Origin: Comamonadaceae bacterium
GTDB taxonomy: Bacteria > Pseudomonadota > Gammaproteobacteria > Burkholderiales > Burkholderiaceae_C
NCBI GenBank assembly: GCA_947475685.1
Contig: CANJNC010000003.1
Location: forward strand, 1-64,000
Direction of reading: 5' to 3'
DNA: 64,000 nt
Shown here: positions 9,063 to 18,160 of the stretch, piece by piece
Layout: each line of letters begins with the position of its first letter
Numbering within the stretch: position 1 is the stretch's first letter
The notes under the pieces: generated by a model
The model's input: only the letters and a program-made list of their open reading frames with translations
The model's database searches: none
What the model was told of the DNA's origin: nothing
Translations under genes and position numbers: made by a program

Positions 9063-9800
9063 ATGATTGAACTCAAAGACGTCTCCAAGTGGTATGGCCC
9101 AACCCAAGTGCTCACCCAATGCACCACACACATCGCGCAAGGCGAGGTGGTGGTCGTTTGTGGGCCTTCGGGCTCTGGCAAATCAACCTTGATCAAGACC
9201 ATCAACGCCTTGGAGCCTTTTCAATCGGGGGAAATTTTTGTCGACGGTGTGCCCGTTCATGACGCGTTGACCGATTTGCCCAAATTGAGAAGTCGAGTCG
9301 GTATGGTGTTTCAGCATTTTGAGCTCTTTCCACATTTGTCGGTGACGGAAAATCTAACGCTCGCTCAAATCAAGGTGCTGGGCAGAAGCGCAGAAGAAGC
9401 CAAGACGCACGGCATGCAGTATTTGGAGCGGGTGGGGTTGATGGCCCACAAAGACAAGTACCCAGGCCAGCTCTCTGGCGGGCAGCAGCAAAGGGTGGCC
9501 ATTGCCAGAGCTTTGTCAATGGATCCCAAGGTCATGCTCTTTGATGAACCCACGTCGGCGCTCGACCCTGAAATGGTGGGCGAGGTATTGGAGGTCATGG
9601 TCAATCTCGCGCACGAAGGCATGACCATGATGTGCGTGACGCATGAGATGGGATTTGCCAAAGAGGTGTGTGACCGGGTGATTTTCATGGACATTGGCGG
9701 TGTGATTTTGGAGGATTGTTCCAAAGACGAGTTCTTCAACCACCCTGAGCGACGCGCCACACGCACAAAAGAGTTTTTAAGTAAAATTCTCCAACACTGA
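9063..9800 (+). CDS. gltL: Glutamate/aspartate ABC transporter ATP-binding protein
   Basis: ATPase that powers GltJK. Walker [10 protein letters not shown] is at residues 34-42, the Q-loop lies in [11 protein letters not shown], the signature LSGGQQQR is near residue 139, Walker B is [14 protein letters not shown] and the switch histidine is in CVTHEMGFA. The 245-residue length is standard for polar amino acid ATPases. It is the last gene of gltI-J-K-L. The 65 bases to pyrC contain no obvious terminator, so some read-through is possible. Confidence 0.93.
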   Translation: MIELKDVSKWYGPTQVLTQCTTHIAQGEVVVVCGPSGSGKSTLIKTINALEPFQSGEIFVDGVPVHDALTDLPKLRSRVGMVFQHFELFPHLSVTENLTLAQIKVLGRSAEEAKTHGMQYLERVGLMAHKDKYPGQLSGGQQQRVAIARALSMDPKVMLFDEPTSALDPEMVGEVLEVMVNLAHEGMTMMCVTHEMGFAKEVCDRVIFMDIGGVILEDCSKDEFFNHPERRATRTKEFLSKILQH

Positions 9801-9865
9801 AGCGTCTTTGATCAACCCTTGCAGCATTACCTTTTGCATCAATCGCACCTTGAAGAAACCATGCC

Positions 9866-10903
9866 ATGGAAACCTTAGACATTACCCAGCCCGATGACTG
9901 GCATTTGCATGTGCGAGATGGGGATTTTTTAAAGACCGTCGTGCCCCATACTGCTGAGCAGTTTGCCCGTGCGGTGATCATGCCCAATTTAAAAGTGCCG
10001 CTGACGCATACCCAGGACGCATTGGCGTACAAAGAGAGAATCTTAAAGAGCGTGCCCAAGCACTTGAGCTTTGAGCCCTTGATGACCCTGTACCTCACAG
10101 ATCATTTAAAGCCCAGTGAAATAAGGCTTGCCAAAGAGCAGGGAATCGTCGCCTTGAAGTTATACCCTGCGGGTGCAACGACCAACAGCGATTTGGGTGT
10201 GACAGACATCAAACACATCTATCCCGTATTGGAGGCCATGCAAAGACACGGCCTTCTCTTGTTGGTTCACGGTGAAGTGACCGACCCAAGCATCGATGTG
10301 TTTGATCGCGAGGCGGTCTTTATTGATCGTCAATTGGAGCCCTTGAGGCGAGACTTTCCGGGGCTTAAAATTGTCTTTGAGCACATCACCACCGAGCAAG
10401 CCTGTGAGTACGTCAAAAGCGTGGATACGGGTCTTGGGGCGACGCTCACGGCGCACCATTTATTGTTGAACCGCAATGCAATTTTCAAAGGAGGATTGAG
10501 GCCCCATTACTATTGCCTGCCTGTACTCAAACGAGAAACGCATCGCGTGGCCCTTTTGAATGCGGCAACGAGTGGGGATGCACGTTTTTTTCTGGGCACT
10601 GACAGCGCTCCACACTTGGCCACATTGAAGGAGCATGCCAGTGCATGCGCCGGATGCTACACGGCAAGCATCGCCATGTCCTTGTACGCCAGCGCTTTTG
10701 AGGCGGCTGGCCGATTGTCGCAATTGGAGCGTTTTGCAAGTTTAAATGGCCCCGCATTTTATGGGCTAAAGAAAAACACCCAACGGCTGCGTTTGAAAAA
10801 AACACCCTTTGAGGTGCAAGCCGAGTACCCCTATGCACAAGGCGCTCTTAAGCCGCTTTTTGCTGGGGAGATGCTTGAGTGGTCCGCGCAATTGGTGACT
10901 TAA
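9866..10903 (+). CDS. pyrC: Dihydroorotase (class II)
   Basis: PyrC catalyses reversible cyclisation of N-carbamoyl-aspartate to dihydroorotate, the third step of pyrimidine synthesis. The zinc-binding HxH is in DDWHLHVRDGDFL near the N-terminus. The bridging, normally carboxylated lysine is in ALKLYPAGATTNSD. Further ligands are in LVHGEVTD and FEHITT, and the catalytic aspartate is in GTDSAPHL. At 345 residues it is the E. coli-like short form. An upstream out-of-frame ATG five bases earlier is ignored. Confidence 0.95.
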   Translation: METLDITQPDDWHLHVRDGDFLKTVVPHTAEQFARAVIMPNLKVPLTHTQDALAYKERILKSVPKHLSFEPLMTLYLTDHLKPSEIRLAKEQGIVALKLYPAGATTNSDLGVTDIKHIYPVLEAMQRHGLLLLVHGEVTDPSIDVFDREAVFIDRQLEPLRRDFPGLKIVFEHITTEQACEYVKSVDTGLGATLTAHHLLLNRNAIFKGGLRPHYYCLPVLKRETHRVALLNAATSGDARFFLGTDSAPHLATLKEHASACAGCYTASIAMSLYASAFEAAGRLSQLERFASLNGPAFYGLKKNTQRLRLKKTPFEVQAEYPYAQGALKPLFAGEMLEWSAQLVT

Positions 10904-10972
10904 TGCACGCCTCTTGATCAACGGGTATTTGTAAAACAATGTGCCTCAATGGCTCCCCCTTAGAGATTGGCC

Positions 10973-11848
10973 ATGTTTGACATTGATTGGCAACGCCCTT
11001 GGCTCAGTGGATTTAAACTGCACGGGCAAGCCATTGCCAAGCTTTGGCAAGACTTGGGCTCCTTGCCCTTGGCACTGAATCAATATGCCCAAAGCGGCCT
11101 GTTCAGTCTGGACGTGGATGTGAGGGCAGATGAGGAGAGGCAAATCTTGCCAGTGGACGGTTTGCAAGGCCTGCCTCGATTCGTGTCCCAAGCACATTTG
11201 CCAGCTGAAATGGCGTATGAGAGTTTCATTTGCGACACGCACTGTGTGCCCACGAGAGAAAATGTGCACGATTTTTTCAATGCCTTGTGTTGGTTTCGTT
11301 ATCCATTGACCAAGGCCTACTTGAACGCGCAGCAGGCCAGGGCCATTGAGCAACTTGGGTCTGCACCTTCTCGAGGTTCTTTAAGAGATGCATTGACACT
11401 TCTTGATGAAAACGCGTGCTTCATTTGGTGTGATGAGCAGATGTGGTGTGCCTTGAGAAGGCACGATTGGCTCAGTGCCTTTTGGGATCAAAGAGCGCAA
11501 TGGCAAGGGGTCAGGGTGGAGCTCTTTGGGCATGCCTTGCTTGAAAAGTTATGCAATCCTTACAAAGCAATCACGGCGCATGCACTTCTTGTCGGACCTG
11601 CACCGATCAATGAGGGTCTTGACGATTTAAAAGGCAACCTAGACGCTTGGAGCGACACACTCATGCTGCGTACCTTAGGGACGGTGAACTTGAGCGACAA
11701 GCCCTTTCAAGCCTTGCCCGTGCTCGGTGTGCCCGGATGGTCGATGCAGAACACGCAGTTAAGTTTTTACCAAGACGAAAAAGTCTTTCGGCCCATGAAG
11801 CTAGACGCATTGAATGAAGGGCGCGAAAAAAGAAGAGCGCGTCCTTAA
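10973..11848 (+). CDS. DUF3025 domain protein
   Basis: A 291-residue protein that resembles the DUF3025 family, common in beta- and gammaproteobacteria and of unknown function. The recognisable core is TRENVHDFFNALCWFRYPLTKA [two segments: TRENVHDFFNALCW and FRYPLTKAYLN], followed by a region rich in Trp and Cys (FIWCDEQMWCAL). No signal peptide or membrane segment is seen, so it is probably cytosolic. The ATG at 10973 is preferred to a TTG two codons before it. It follows pyrC by 69 bases on the same strand and ends 20 bases before the convergent FAD gene. Confidence 0.75.
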   Translation: MFDIDWQRPWLSGFKLHGQAIAKLWQDLGSLPLALNQYAQSGLFSLDVDVRADEERQILPVDGLQGLPRFVSQAHLPAEMAYESFICDTHCVPTRENVHDFFNALCWFRYPLTKAYLNAQQARAIEQLGSAPSRGSLRDALTLLDENACFIWCDEQMWCALRRHDWLSAFWDQRAQWQGVRVELFGHALLEKLCNPYKAITAHALLVGPAPINEGLDDLKGNLDAWSDTLMLRTLGTVNLSDKPFQALPVLGVPGWSMQNTQLSFYQDEKVFRPMKLDALNEGREKRRARP

Positions 11849-11868
11849 AAAAAGGCGTTGCTGCGCGA

Positions 11869-14010
11869 TCACGGGTTTACAAGCACGCAAGTTTGCAGCA
11901 CATCGCTTGCAAGTGCCTCGGCCACCTTGATGCCATCAATCGCAGCGGTCAAGATGCCGCCTGCAAAGCCGGCCCCTTCTCCAGCGGGATAGAGTCCAAA
12001 CACACCCGTGCTTTGAAGCGTCTCGTCACGCAACATCCGAAGCGGCGAGGAGGTCCGTGTCTCTACACCGGTCAACAAAGCGCCTGGTAAATCAAAACCA
12101 GAGACCTTTTGACCAAATACGGGCAAGGCTTCTCGAATCGCCTGGATGGCATAGCTTGGCAAAGCGGCAGATAAATCGGTCAACCGCACACCCGGCTGAT
12201 AGGAAGGAAGAACCTCAGCAAATGCGCTAGATGCTTGGTCTTTTAAGAAGTCGCCAACCAATTGAGCGGGTGCGTGGTAACTCTCTCCACCCAAGACGTA
12301 AGCCTCTGACTCCAGTCGCCGCTGCAGTACGACACCGCTTAAAGGGTGGACCCAAGATGGATCAAGGGGGGCGCCATGCCCCTTTGGGGGTGAGTTGAGG
12401 TTCAACGTGCGTGTGCCCGGCATTTGTCTTTGAAGTTCGTCTTGGAAGGCCTCTTCGATTTGAGTTTGCTGCGCTTGAAAATCTTCTGGCTCAATGCCCA
12501 CCACAATCGCTGCGTTTGCGTTTCTCTCGTTTCTGGAGTACTGGCTCATGCCGTTGGTCACCACGCGGGCAGCTTCTGAGGTGGCTGCCACCACGGTGCC
12601 GCCAGGACACATGCAAAAGCTGTAGACCGAGCGTTGGTTTTTGGCGTGATGAACAAGCTTATAGTCCGCAGCGCCAAGCAAGGGGTGTCCCGCATGCTTG
12701 CCCCACCTTGCTTGGTCGATCAGACTTTGTGGGTGCTCAATGCGAAAGCCAACAGAGAAGGGTTTGGCTTTCATGGGCACGTCAAGTTCAAAGAGTTTTG
12801 CAAAGGTCTCGCGTGCACTGTGGCCCAAAGCCAAGACCAGGTGATGGCATTGAAGTGTGTAACTGCTTTGTGTCGCCTGGTCAAAGATGAGCGCGCTTTT
12901 GATGCGACGTGTTTGGCTTGAAGTACGGGTCTTAGAGGGTATGCTCTGGGTGGTTTCAAAATCCATGTCCATCAGTTGCTGCTCAAAACGGATGTCGCCT
13001 CCTAAAGAGATGATTTGTTCGCGCAAATGCTCCACCACCTTGACGAGTTTGAAGGTGCCAATGTGCGGGTGAGCGGCAAATAAAATTTCCTCAGGCGCGC
13101 CTGCCTTGACAAACTCATGCATGACTTTGCGACCCAAGAATCTGGGGTCTTTGATTTGGGAGTAAAGTTTTCCGTCGGAAAATGTACCCGCACCTCCTTC
13201 GCCAAACTGCACGTTGCTGTTGGTTTGTAGGACCCCCTTTCGCCAAAGGCCCCAAGTGTCCTTGGTGCGCTCGCGCACCTTTCTTCCTCTTTCAATGACA
13301 ATGGGTTTGAGCCCAAGTTGCGCCAAGATGAGGGCCGCAAACATGCCGCAAGGTCCAAAGCCCACGACAACCGGTCGATGGGCCTGTAACTCATGGGTTG
13401 ACAGCGAGGCGATTGAAAATAGGGGATCAAAAAAGCTTGCTTTCAGATGACCTATCTTGCTGGCGTCGTCAAAGGCGCTAGGGGACCAAACCGCAAAGGC
13501 GTGTTCAGCTGCCTTGGGCGAAGAAAGCGTCGTAGAGGGATTGGATGAACTAGAGAAACTAGAGGGCAATGCGTTCAATGCGCTGCGTTGCAATGGGCTC
13601 AGGTGTACCTCAGGCGACCAAGTCATGTCGGGCGAGAGGAGCAGTTGAACAACCGGGAACTTTTGTCCGAGCAGGAGATGCTCAAGCGCTGCGTCACGAA
13701 GGCGCATGTCAACAATGTAGACCACTTGAAGGGGGGTTTTTCTGGCGTCAAAACTTCGCTTAAAAACCTTCAATTGAGCCACATCGTCTTTTGCAATTCC
13801 AAGCGTTTGAAAGAGCAGTTGCTGCAGTGCTTGCGGGGCATTGGGGTCGATAAAGCTTGAGGCGTCTTGGGGGCTCGTTTCTGTACCCGTTTGTGCCGTG
13901 AGCCACTGCGAAGTATTTAAATTCTGAGCATCGCGAGTCCAAGTGCTTTCAAGCGAAGGGTTAGTAAACAGGCGCTCAAGGGGCAGTTTGAGCTCTGAGA
14001 TTCGTATCAT
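11869..14010 (-). CDS. Large FAD-dependent oxidoreductase (COG2509-like)
   Basis: A 713-residue flavoprotein with the dinucleotide-binding motif GFGPCGMFAALILAQLG about one third of the way in, then an ERG-type ribose-binding acidic end, NVQFGEGGAGTFSDGKL, and a C-terminal GEGAGFAGGI motif. This order fits the uncharacterised FAD-dependent dehydrogenases of COG2509. Its reaction is not known. The N-terminal third (about 230 residues before the FAD motif) includes a Ser/Pro-rich insertion near residues 155-185 that makes the protein long for the family. The ATG at 14010 begins MIRISELKLPLE, the usual start of these proteins. The frame extends 11 codons upstream without support. It is divergent from rnpB. 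Confidence 0.75.
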   Translation of the reverse strand: MIRISELKLPLERLFTNPSLESTWTRDAQNLNTSQWLTAQTGTETSPQDASSFIDPNAPQALQQLLFQTLGIAKDDVAQLKVFKRSFDARKTPLQVVYIVDMRLRDAALEHLLLGQKFPVVQLLLSPDMTWSPEVHLSPLQRSALNALPSSFSSSSNPSTTLSSPKAAEHAFAVWSPSAFDDASKIGHLKASFFDPLFSIASLSTHELQAHRPVVVGFGPCGMFAALILAQLGLKPIVIERGRKVRERTKDTWGLWRKGVLQTNSNVQFGEGGAGTFSDGKLYSQIKDPRFLGRKVMHEFVKAGAPEEILFAAHPHIGTFKLVKVVEHLREQIISLGGDIRFEQQLMDMDFETTQSIPSKTRTSSQTRRIKSALIFDQATQSSYTLQCHHLVLALGHSARETFAKLFELDVPMKAKPFSVGFRIEHPQSLIDQARWGKHAGHPLLGAADYKLVHHAKNQRSVYSFCMCPGGTVVAATSEAARVVTNGMSQYSRNERNANAAIVVGIEPEDFQAQQTQIEEAFQDELQRQMPGTRTLNLNSPPKGHGAPLDPSWVHPLSGVVLQRRLESEAYVLGGESYHAPAQLVGDFLKDQASSAFAEVLPSYQPGVRLTDLSAALPSYAIQAIREALPVFGQKVSGFDLPGALLTGVETRTSSPLRMLRDETLQSTGVFGLYPAGEGAGFAGGILTAAIDGIKVAEALASDVLQTCVLVNP

Positions 14011-14215
14011 GTGCGAGTGACCAAAGGAGATCTGGCAAAACAAGAAAGGACAGAGGGTGAGAATAGCACGAAAGCGTTTGCACAGGCTTGTGCGCGCTGG
14101 TCAAACCACCATGAAAGCGTACTCACCCGTCACAGCTTGGGTGCCAAGAGAGGTGTTGTTTTTAAAGAGGCATCTTGAAAAAAACAATCCATCCACGGCG
14201 CAAAGCGGATCTTGG

Positions 14216-14245
14216 GTTTTAAAAGTCTTCGCAACGCGAGATAAT
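14216..14245 (+). promoter_or_regulatory. Putative promoter of rnpB
   Basis: A near-consensus -10 GATAAT (14240-14245) lies seven bases before the expected 5' end of RNase P RNA, exactly where a start site would fall. A weak -35 (GTTTTA, 14216-14221) sits 18 bases upstream of it. Confidence 0.5.
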
Positions 14246-14251
14246 GGGTGT

Positions 14252-14606
14252 GTGAAGTTTGCTAGGCCGTCGCTGGCGCGAGAGTGGAAACACTGCGCTG
14301 GAGGAACGTCCGGACTGCATAGGACGGCGAAGGAGGTAACACCTCTCCACCGTGAGGTGAGGATCAGAGCAACAGAGACGAGTCGCAGGGGGTTTACTTC
14401 TTGCGGGTGAAACGGGCAATCTCTTCGCGCAGCAATACCAAGTAGGCCTACAAAAGAGTTTAACGACTCTTTGCTTGTGGTTCCGCAAGTCTTGTAGGCG
14501 GGTAGGTAGCACCGAGCCAAGTGGGTGACCCTTGGCCCAGATTAATGACGGTCACGCAAAGCGTAGGCTTTGTGCACAGAATCCGGCGTATCGGCAAACT
14601 TCACAC
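14252..14606 (+). ncRNA. rnpB: RNase P RNA (bacterial class A)
   Basis: This is the catalytic RNA of RNase P, which matures tRNA 5' ends. The 5' and 3' ends pair as P1 (GTGAAGTTTGC with GGCAAACTTCAC). The conserved core is recognisable: GGAGGAACGTCCGGACTGCA, CATAGGACGG, CAGAGCAACAGAGA, GGTGAAACGG, CAATACCAAGTAGG, GGGTAGGTAGCACCGAG, GGCCCAGATTAATGACGGTC, and ACAGAATCCGGCGTATCGG close to the 3' end. The length of about 355 nt is normal for type A. It is convergent with the metallo-beta-lactamase gene, 18 bases away. No U-rich terminator is visible; see the complementary 3' flank in the findings. Confidence 0.97.
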
Positions 14607-14624
14607 CATTGCCTACGCTTGGGC

Positions 14625-16370
14625 TCACAACTGAAGTATTTTGCCAGGAGAGCTGAGTTGCTCTTGTGCACGCATGGACAACTCAAACTCCAGGCCCTGC
14701 TCAACGAGCCTTTCCACGTGTGCGCATAAAGAGCGCAGCGCTGCTGGCCAGACCCGTTCCGGTACATCGTCATAAGCCTTTTTGACCCAAGTCGACAAGT
14801 CGCCCTTTGGATCTTGGCGCATCACGTCTTTGATTTTGGCTTCACGCTTTAAGCGGTGATTCTTCAAGTTGTCAATGAGGTGAACCGGGTCATAGGGGGC
14901 CCCCAATGCGTTGCCTAAGACATAGCCGTGCGCTGGCAAGATGAATTCAATTTTTTCACTCAGACAAAGAAGTCGCAATGTATCCAATGAGTCTAAATAC
15001 GCATTCATATTGCCATCAGGTGGGTCCACCACGGTGGTGCTGCCGTTCAAGATGTGGTCCCCGCTGAACAACAGGCCTTCCTCTAAAAGGACCAAGCAGA
15101 TGTGGTTGGCCGCATGTCCTGGGGTATAGACCGCGCGCAGGGTGTGCTCAATTTGTGTGACTTCGTTGCGCAAGGTCCACGTTTGGCCATTGGTGCAAGA
15201 GCGGTCAGGCACGAACTCACTGTTGATGCGAGCAGTCGGTGCAGATGGCAGTCCCCAAATAAGGGGTTTACTTTTACCGCACATCGCTTGCAGGGGCTTG
15301 GCGCCGGGTGAATGGTCCGCGTGCGAGTGGGTGCAAACGATGTGCCTGATATCACCGTGCGTGGCATGGCGAATGCGCTCAAGGTGTTCAGGCAAAGCAG
15401 GTCCGGGATCGATCACGATGAAGCCACTCTCCAAGGTGCCAACGATGTAGGTGTTGGTGCCCGGTCCTGTCATCAAGCCTGGATTGGGCGCAGTCAAGCG
15501 AGAGACATTTTTCAGAAGTGGCGTTGCACGCTCACTTTGCCAGTCCAAGTGATGCTTCAATTGTCCTTCTGGGCAAACCAGGGCCAGTTCTCCAAAGGGC
15601 CCTTCGTGTTCCATGTAACGGGATTCTTTGCCGCCCAAAAAACCAGCTCTTGCGCAGCTTGAAAACCAAGGCTCGTTGCGGCGTGTGGCATGCATGAGGT
15701 CGTGAGCACTTTGAATGGATAAAAGCCGCTCAAGGGTTTTGATGGTGGGGTAGACCAGGTGCAGTTGCCCATCTTGGTGCTTCTTTAAAGCCTCTTGTGG
15801 TCTGATCCACAGGGGGTCGAATTGTTCATGCCCGTCGGCTTGGGGTTGCAGGCCCTCTGGGCATTCGGCCACGAGAAAGGGCACATCAAAGCGTATGGGC
15901 AAATCTCGGTCAGTGATCCAGTGGCACAGCACATGAGTATCCTCTAAACATAGCGTCCATTTCAAGTTGGAGAGTTGAGCAAAGAGGTCTTTTGATCGTT
16001 TGAGTTTGACCAACTCTGAGGATTGAACGCGCGCTCCAGGTTCGGTTTTCAGTAAGACAAGCCCCAATTCTTCAAAGCTTTCACGAAGTGCGGTACAAGC
16101 ATCGGTGGCTTGTTCAAGAGACAGGCGGCTTGTGGGATGCAAATTTAAATAGCGCTTGGCATAGGCCCGGTCTTTGGGGTCAATTTTGCCGCCCGCGAAC
16201 ACATAGGCGCCCGGGGCGAAACTCGCCTTTAAAGAGCGTTTGGTGAGCAAGACCTCAAGATGGGTCTTGGACTTGGAGGCGTCTTGCGTGCGAGTCCAAA
16301 CGAGTGTCGCGGCTTTGATCGCTTGTGCGCTCAGGTGAGGCGCGTAGAGGTGGTGTATGGATCTGCTCAT
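14625..16370 (-). CDS. Nudix-like / metallo-beta-lactamase fusion hydrolase
   Basis: A 581-residue two-domain protein. The N-terminal third is Nudix-like: GG at residues 60-61 opens the loop and RESFEELG at 96-103 supplies the Nudix box. The segment between them is longer than the strict Nudix spacing. The rest is a metallo-beta-lactamase fold of the LACTB2 type with metal ligands H348, H350, D352 and H353 (HSHADH), then FSGDHILNG and a late PAHG. A winged-helix-like C-terminus follows. Substrates cannot be inferred; CoA- or nucleotide-related hydrolysis is possible by analogy. The ATG start gives a normal N-terminus. It is divergent from the Bug gene and convergent on rnpB. Confidence 0.8.
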   Translation of the reverse strand: MSRSIHHLYAPHLSAQAIKAATLVWTRTQDASKSKTHLEVLLTKRSLKASFAPGAYVFAGGKIDPKDRAYAKRYLNLHPTSRLSLEQATDACTALRESFEELGLVLLKTEPGARVQSSELVKLKRSKDLFAQLSNLKWTLCLEDTHVLCHWITDRDLPIRFDVPFLVAECPEGLQPQADGHEQFDPLWIRPQEALKKHQDGQLHLVYPTIKTLERLLSIQSAHDLMHATRRNEPWFSSCARAGFLGGKESRYMEHEGPFGELALVCPEGQLKHHLDWQSERATPLLKNVSRLTAPNPGLMTGPGTNTYIVGTLESGFIVIDPGPALPEHLERIRHATHGDIRHIVCTHSHADHSPGAKPLQAMCGKSKPLIWGLPSAPTARINSEFVPDRSCTNGQTWTLRNEVTQIEHTLRAVYTPGHAANHICLVLLEEGLLFSGDHILNGSTTVVDPPDGNMNAYLDSLDTLRLLCLSEKIEFILPAHGYVLGNALGAPYDPVHLIDNLKNHRLKREAKIKDVMRQDPKGDLSTWVKKAYDDVPERVWPAALRSLCAHVERLVEQGLEFELSMRAQEQLSSPGKILQL

Positions 16371-16531
16371 GTCCTAGGGTGCTGAAAATAAAAGGTTGGG
16401 GTGAGCTTGAAAACGGTGCAATTTAAAAAAATCGATAGAAAAGCATCATAATACCCTTGAGGTGGGATGAATGCTTTGTTTTTTGAAGCGTTTATTATCC
16501 GTTTAAACACAGTTTTTGAGGGCGCCCAAAG

Positions 16532-17566
16532 ATGATGAACAAAAAAGAAACCGCGTATGGTGCAAAAGCCTTAGAGGCTTTTAAGCACCATCGCGGCTTG
16601 AACACGGTGTGGATGTGCTTGGGGCTAGCGATGATTTTTGCAGCCCTTCAACCCCTTGCCTTCGCACAGACTTGGCCCAGCAAACAAGCCATCAAACTTG
16701 TAGCGGTGTTCCCGCCTGGCGGATCGGTGGACCAAGTGGCAAGAATTTTGGCGCAACCCTTAAGTCAGCAATTGGGCCAATCGGTCATTGTGGAAAACAA
16801 GGGCGGTGCATCGGGCACCGTGGGGACGGCGCAAGTGATCAACGCCCCAGGCGATGGCTATACGTTTGCTGTGGTCTTTGACACCCATGGCGTCAATCCC
16901 AGTTTGATGCCTACCTTGCCCTACGACACCAAAAAAGATTTAATTCCCTTGGTGTTGGTTGGCACGTCTCCTATGGTGATCGCAAGCCATGTGGGCTCTG
17001 AGTTTAAAACCTTTGCGGATGTGATGAATACTGCAAAAGCCAAGAGAAATGTCAGCTACGGCTCCATTGGCAACGGCAGCTTGGGCCATTTGGCCATGTC
17101 GCTCTTGGGCAAGAACGCTCAAGTCGAATTCATCCATATTCCTTACAAAGGGGGCGGGCCCTTGATGAACGACGCCATCGCTGGACATGTGCCCTTGTCC
17201 ATTGGATCGGTTTTTGTGACCAAACCCCATATCGACAGCAAGAGAATGCGACCTTTGGCGGTCACAAGCTCCAAGCGAGCTGCCGATTTGCCCGATGTAC
17301 CGACCATCGCTGAAAACGGGTTTCCTGGATTTGAAGCGCCCGCGTGGTGGGCGGTGCTGGCCTCTTCAAAGACGCCTCCAGACATTGTTCGAAAGATGAA
17401 CGAAGAGCTCAACAAAGCGCTTAAAAATCCTGAGATTGCAGCCAAACTTGATCTGCAAGGCATTGATATTGTGGGCGGCAGCGTCGAGCGTGCCAAGGTC
17501 TTTATAGACAATCAGATGGACATTTGGTCCAAGGTCGTCAAAGACAACAACATCAAAGCAGATTGA
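16532..17566 (+). CDS. Bug-family (TctC-like) periplasmic solute-binding protein
   Basis: A 344-residue substrate-binding protein of the tripartite tricarboxylate transporter family. A long N-region with a hydrophobic stretch (about residues 26-45) ends in PLAFA before QTWPSK, a standard export signal. The mature protein opens with IKLVAVFPPGGSVDQVARIL and has VENKGGASGTVGT and VPTIAENGFPGFEA, all Bug hallmarks. No tctA or tctB membrane gene is near, so it is one of the many orphan Bug proteins typical of Burkholderiales. The ligand, usually an organic acid, is unknown. Two adjacent ATGs (16532 and 16535) are equally possible starts. Confidence 0.88.
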   Translation: MMNKKETAYGAKALEAFKHHRGLNTVWMCLGLAMIFAALQPLAFAQTWPSKQAIKLVAVFPPGGSVDQVARILAQPLSQQLGQSVIVENKGGASGTVGTAQVINAPGDGYTFAVVFDTHGVNPSLMPTLPYDTKKDLIPLVLVGTSPMVIASHVGSEFKTFADVMNTAKAKRNVSYGSIGNGSLGHLAMSLLGKNAQVEFIHIPYKGGGPLMNDAIAGHVPLSIGSVFVTKPHIDSKRMRPLAVTSSKRAADLPDVPTIAENGFPGFEAPAWWAVLASSKTPPDIVRKMNEELNKALKNPEIAAKLDLQGIDIVGGSVERAKVFIDNQMDIWSKVVKDNNIKAD

Positions 17567-17580
17567 CACTTGGCAGGCAT

Positions 17581-17601
17581 GGCTTTAGAAGTTCTAAAGC
17601 C
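17581..17601. terminator. Short hairpin between convergent genes
   Basis: A 9-bp perfect stem (GGCTTTAGA with TCTAAAGCC) closes a three-base loop between the stops of the convergent Bug and carboxymuconolactone-decarboxylase-family genes. No T-run follows on either strand. It may be an mRNA 3' end stabiliser or weak two-way terminator. Confidence 0.4.
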
Positions 17602-17614
17602 TTCACGAGTCTTC

Positions 17615-18160
17615 TCAAGTCTCGGGGTTGATCTCTAAAGCCATCAAAATTCGAGCCACCATGTTGTAGGTGGCGATGGCCGTTGTGAGCTCAAGGATTT
17701 CTGTGGTGTCGAAGGCTTTTTTCATGTCTTCAAACAAGGCGTCTTCAACTCTCACGTCTTGGGTCAATTGGGCCGCGTATTGAATCACCAAGCGCATGGT
17801 GTGGTCCAAATCGGGGTCGTCTGCGCTTCGTCGGGCGTCCTTGGCCACGACACGGTCCAGCGCATCGAGCTCGGCCTGTGTGCCACCTGCGGCCAAGAAG
17901 TCTGGTGCGTGGTGCTTGTATTCATATTGAGCACCCGTGAGCAGCGCCACCGTGCAAATGCCAATTTCTCTAAGCTTTCGACTCGTTCCCAGCCCTGTGC
18001 GAACTTCCTTTAAGAAAACATTCCACCCCCTTGCTATGGGCTCACTCCAAAGAAGCGCCAAGTCCAAGTTGATGAAGTCCCCACCTCTTCTGGCCTTGAT
18101 GGCCTCAACGAGTTCTTGAGGTTGGGCTTTGAGTTCTGGTGTCCAAGCTGGAATGCGCAT
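17615..18160 (-). CDS. Carboxymuconolactone decarboxylase family protein
   Basis: A 181-residue helical protein of the CMD/AhpD superfamily. The segment REIGICTVALLTGAQYEYKHHAPDF is the family's central helix pair [REIGICTVALLT, then GAQYEYKHHAPDF], and LTTAIATYNMVARI is the typical C-terminal helix. The redox CxxC of true AhpD enzymes is absent. The position holds EYKHH, as in gamma-carboxymuconolactone-decarboxylase-like members, so a peroxidase role is unlikely. The substrate is unknown. It is convergent with the Bug gene. Similar pairs of a Bug protein with a small catabolic protein occur in Burkholderiales, but a functional link here is only a guess. Confidence 0.8.
   Translation of the reverse strand: MRIPAWTPELKAQPQELVEAIKARRGGDFINLDLALLWSEPIARGWNVFLKEVRTGLGTSRKLREIGICTVALLTGAQYEYKHHAPDFLAAGGTQAELDALDRVVAKDARRSADDPDLDHTMRLVIQYAAQLTQDVRVEDALFEDMKKAFDTTEILELTTAIATYNMVARILMALEINPET

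Noticed and set aside
11869..14010. Several long antisense frames opposite the FAD oxidoreductase gene
   Set aside because: The minus-strand protein has clear FAD motifs along its length; the opposite frames show no domain and have Arg/Cys-rich composition.
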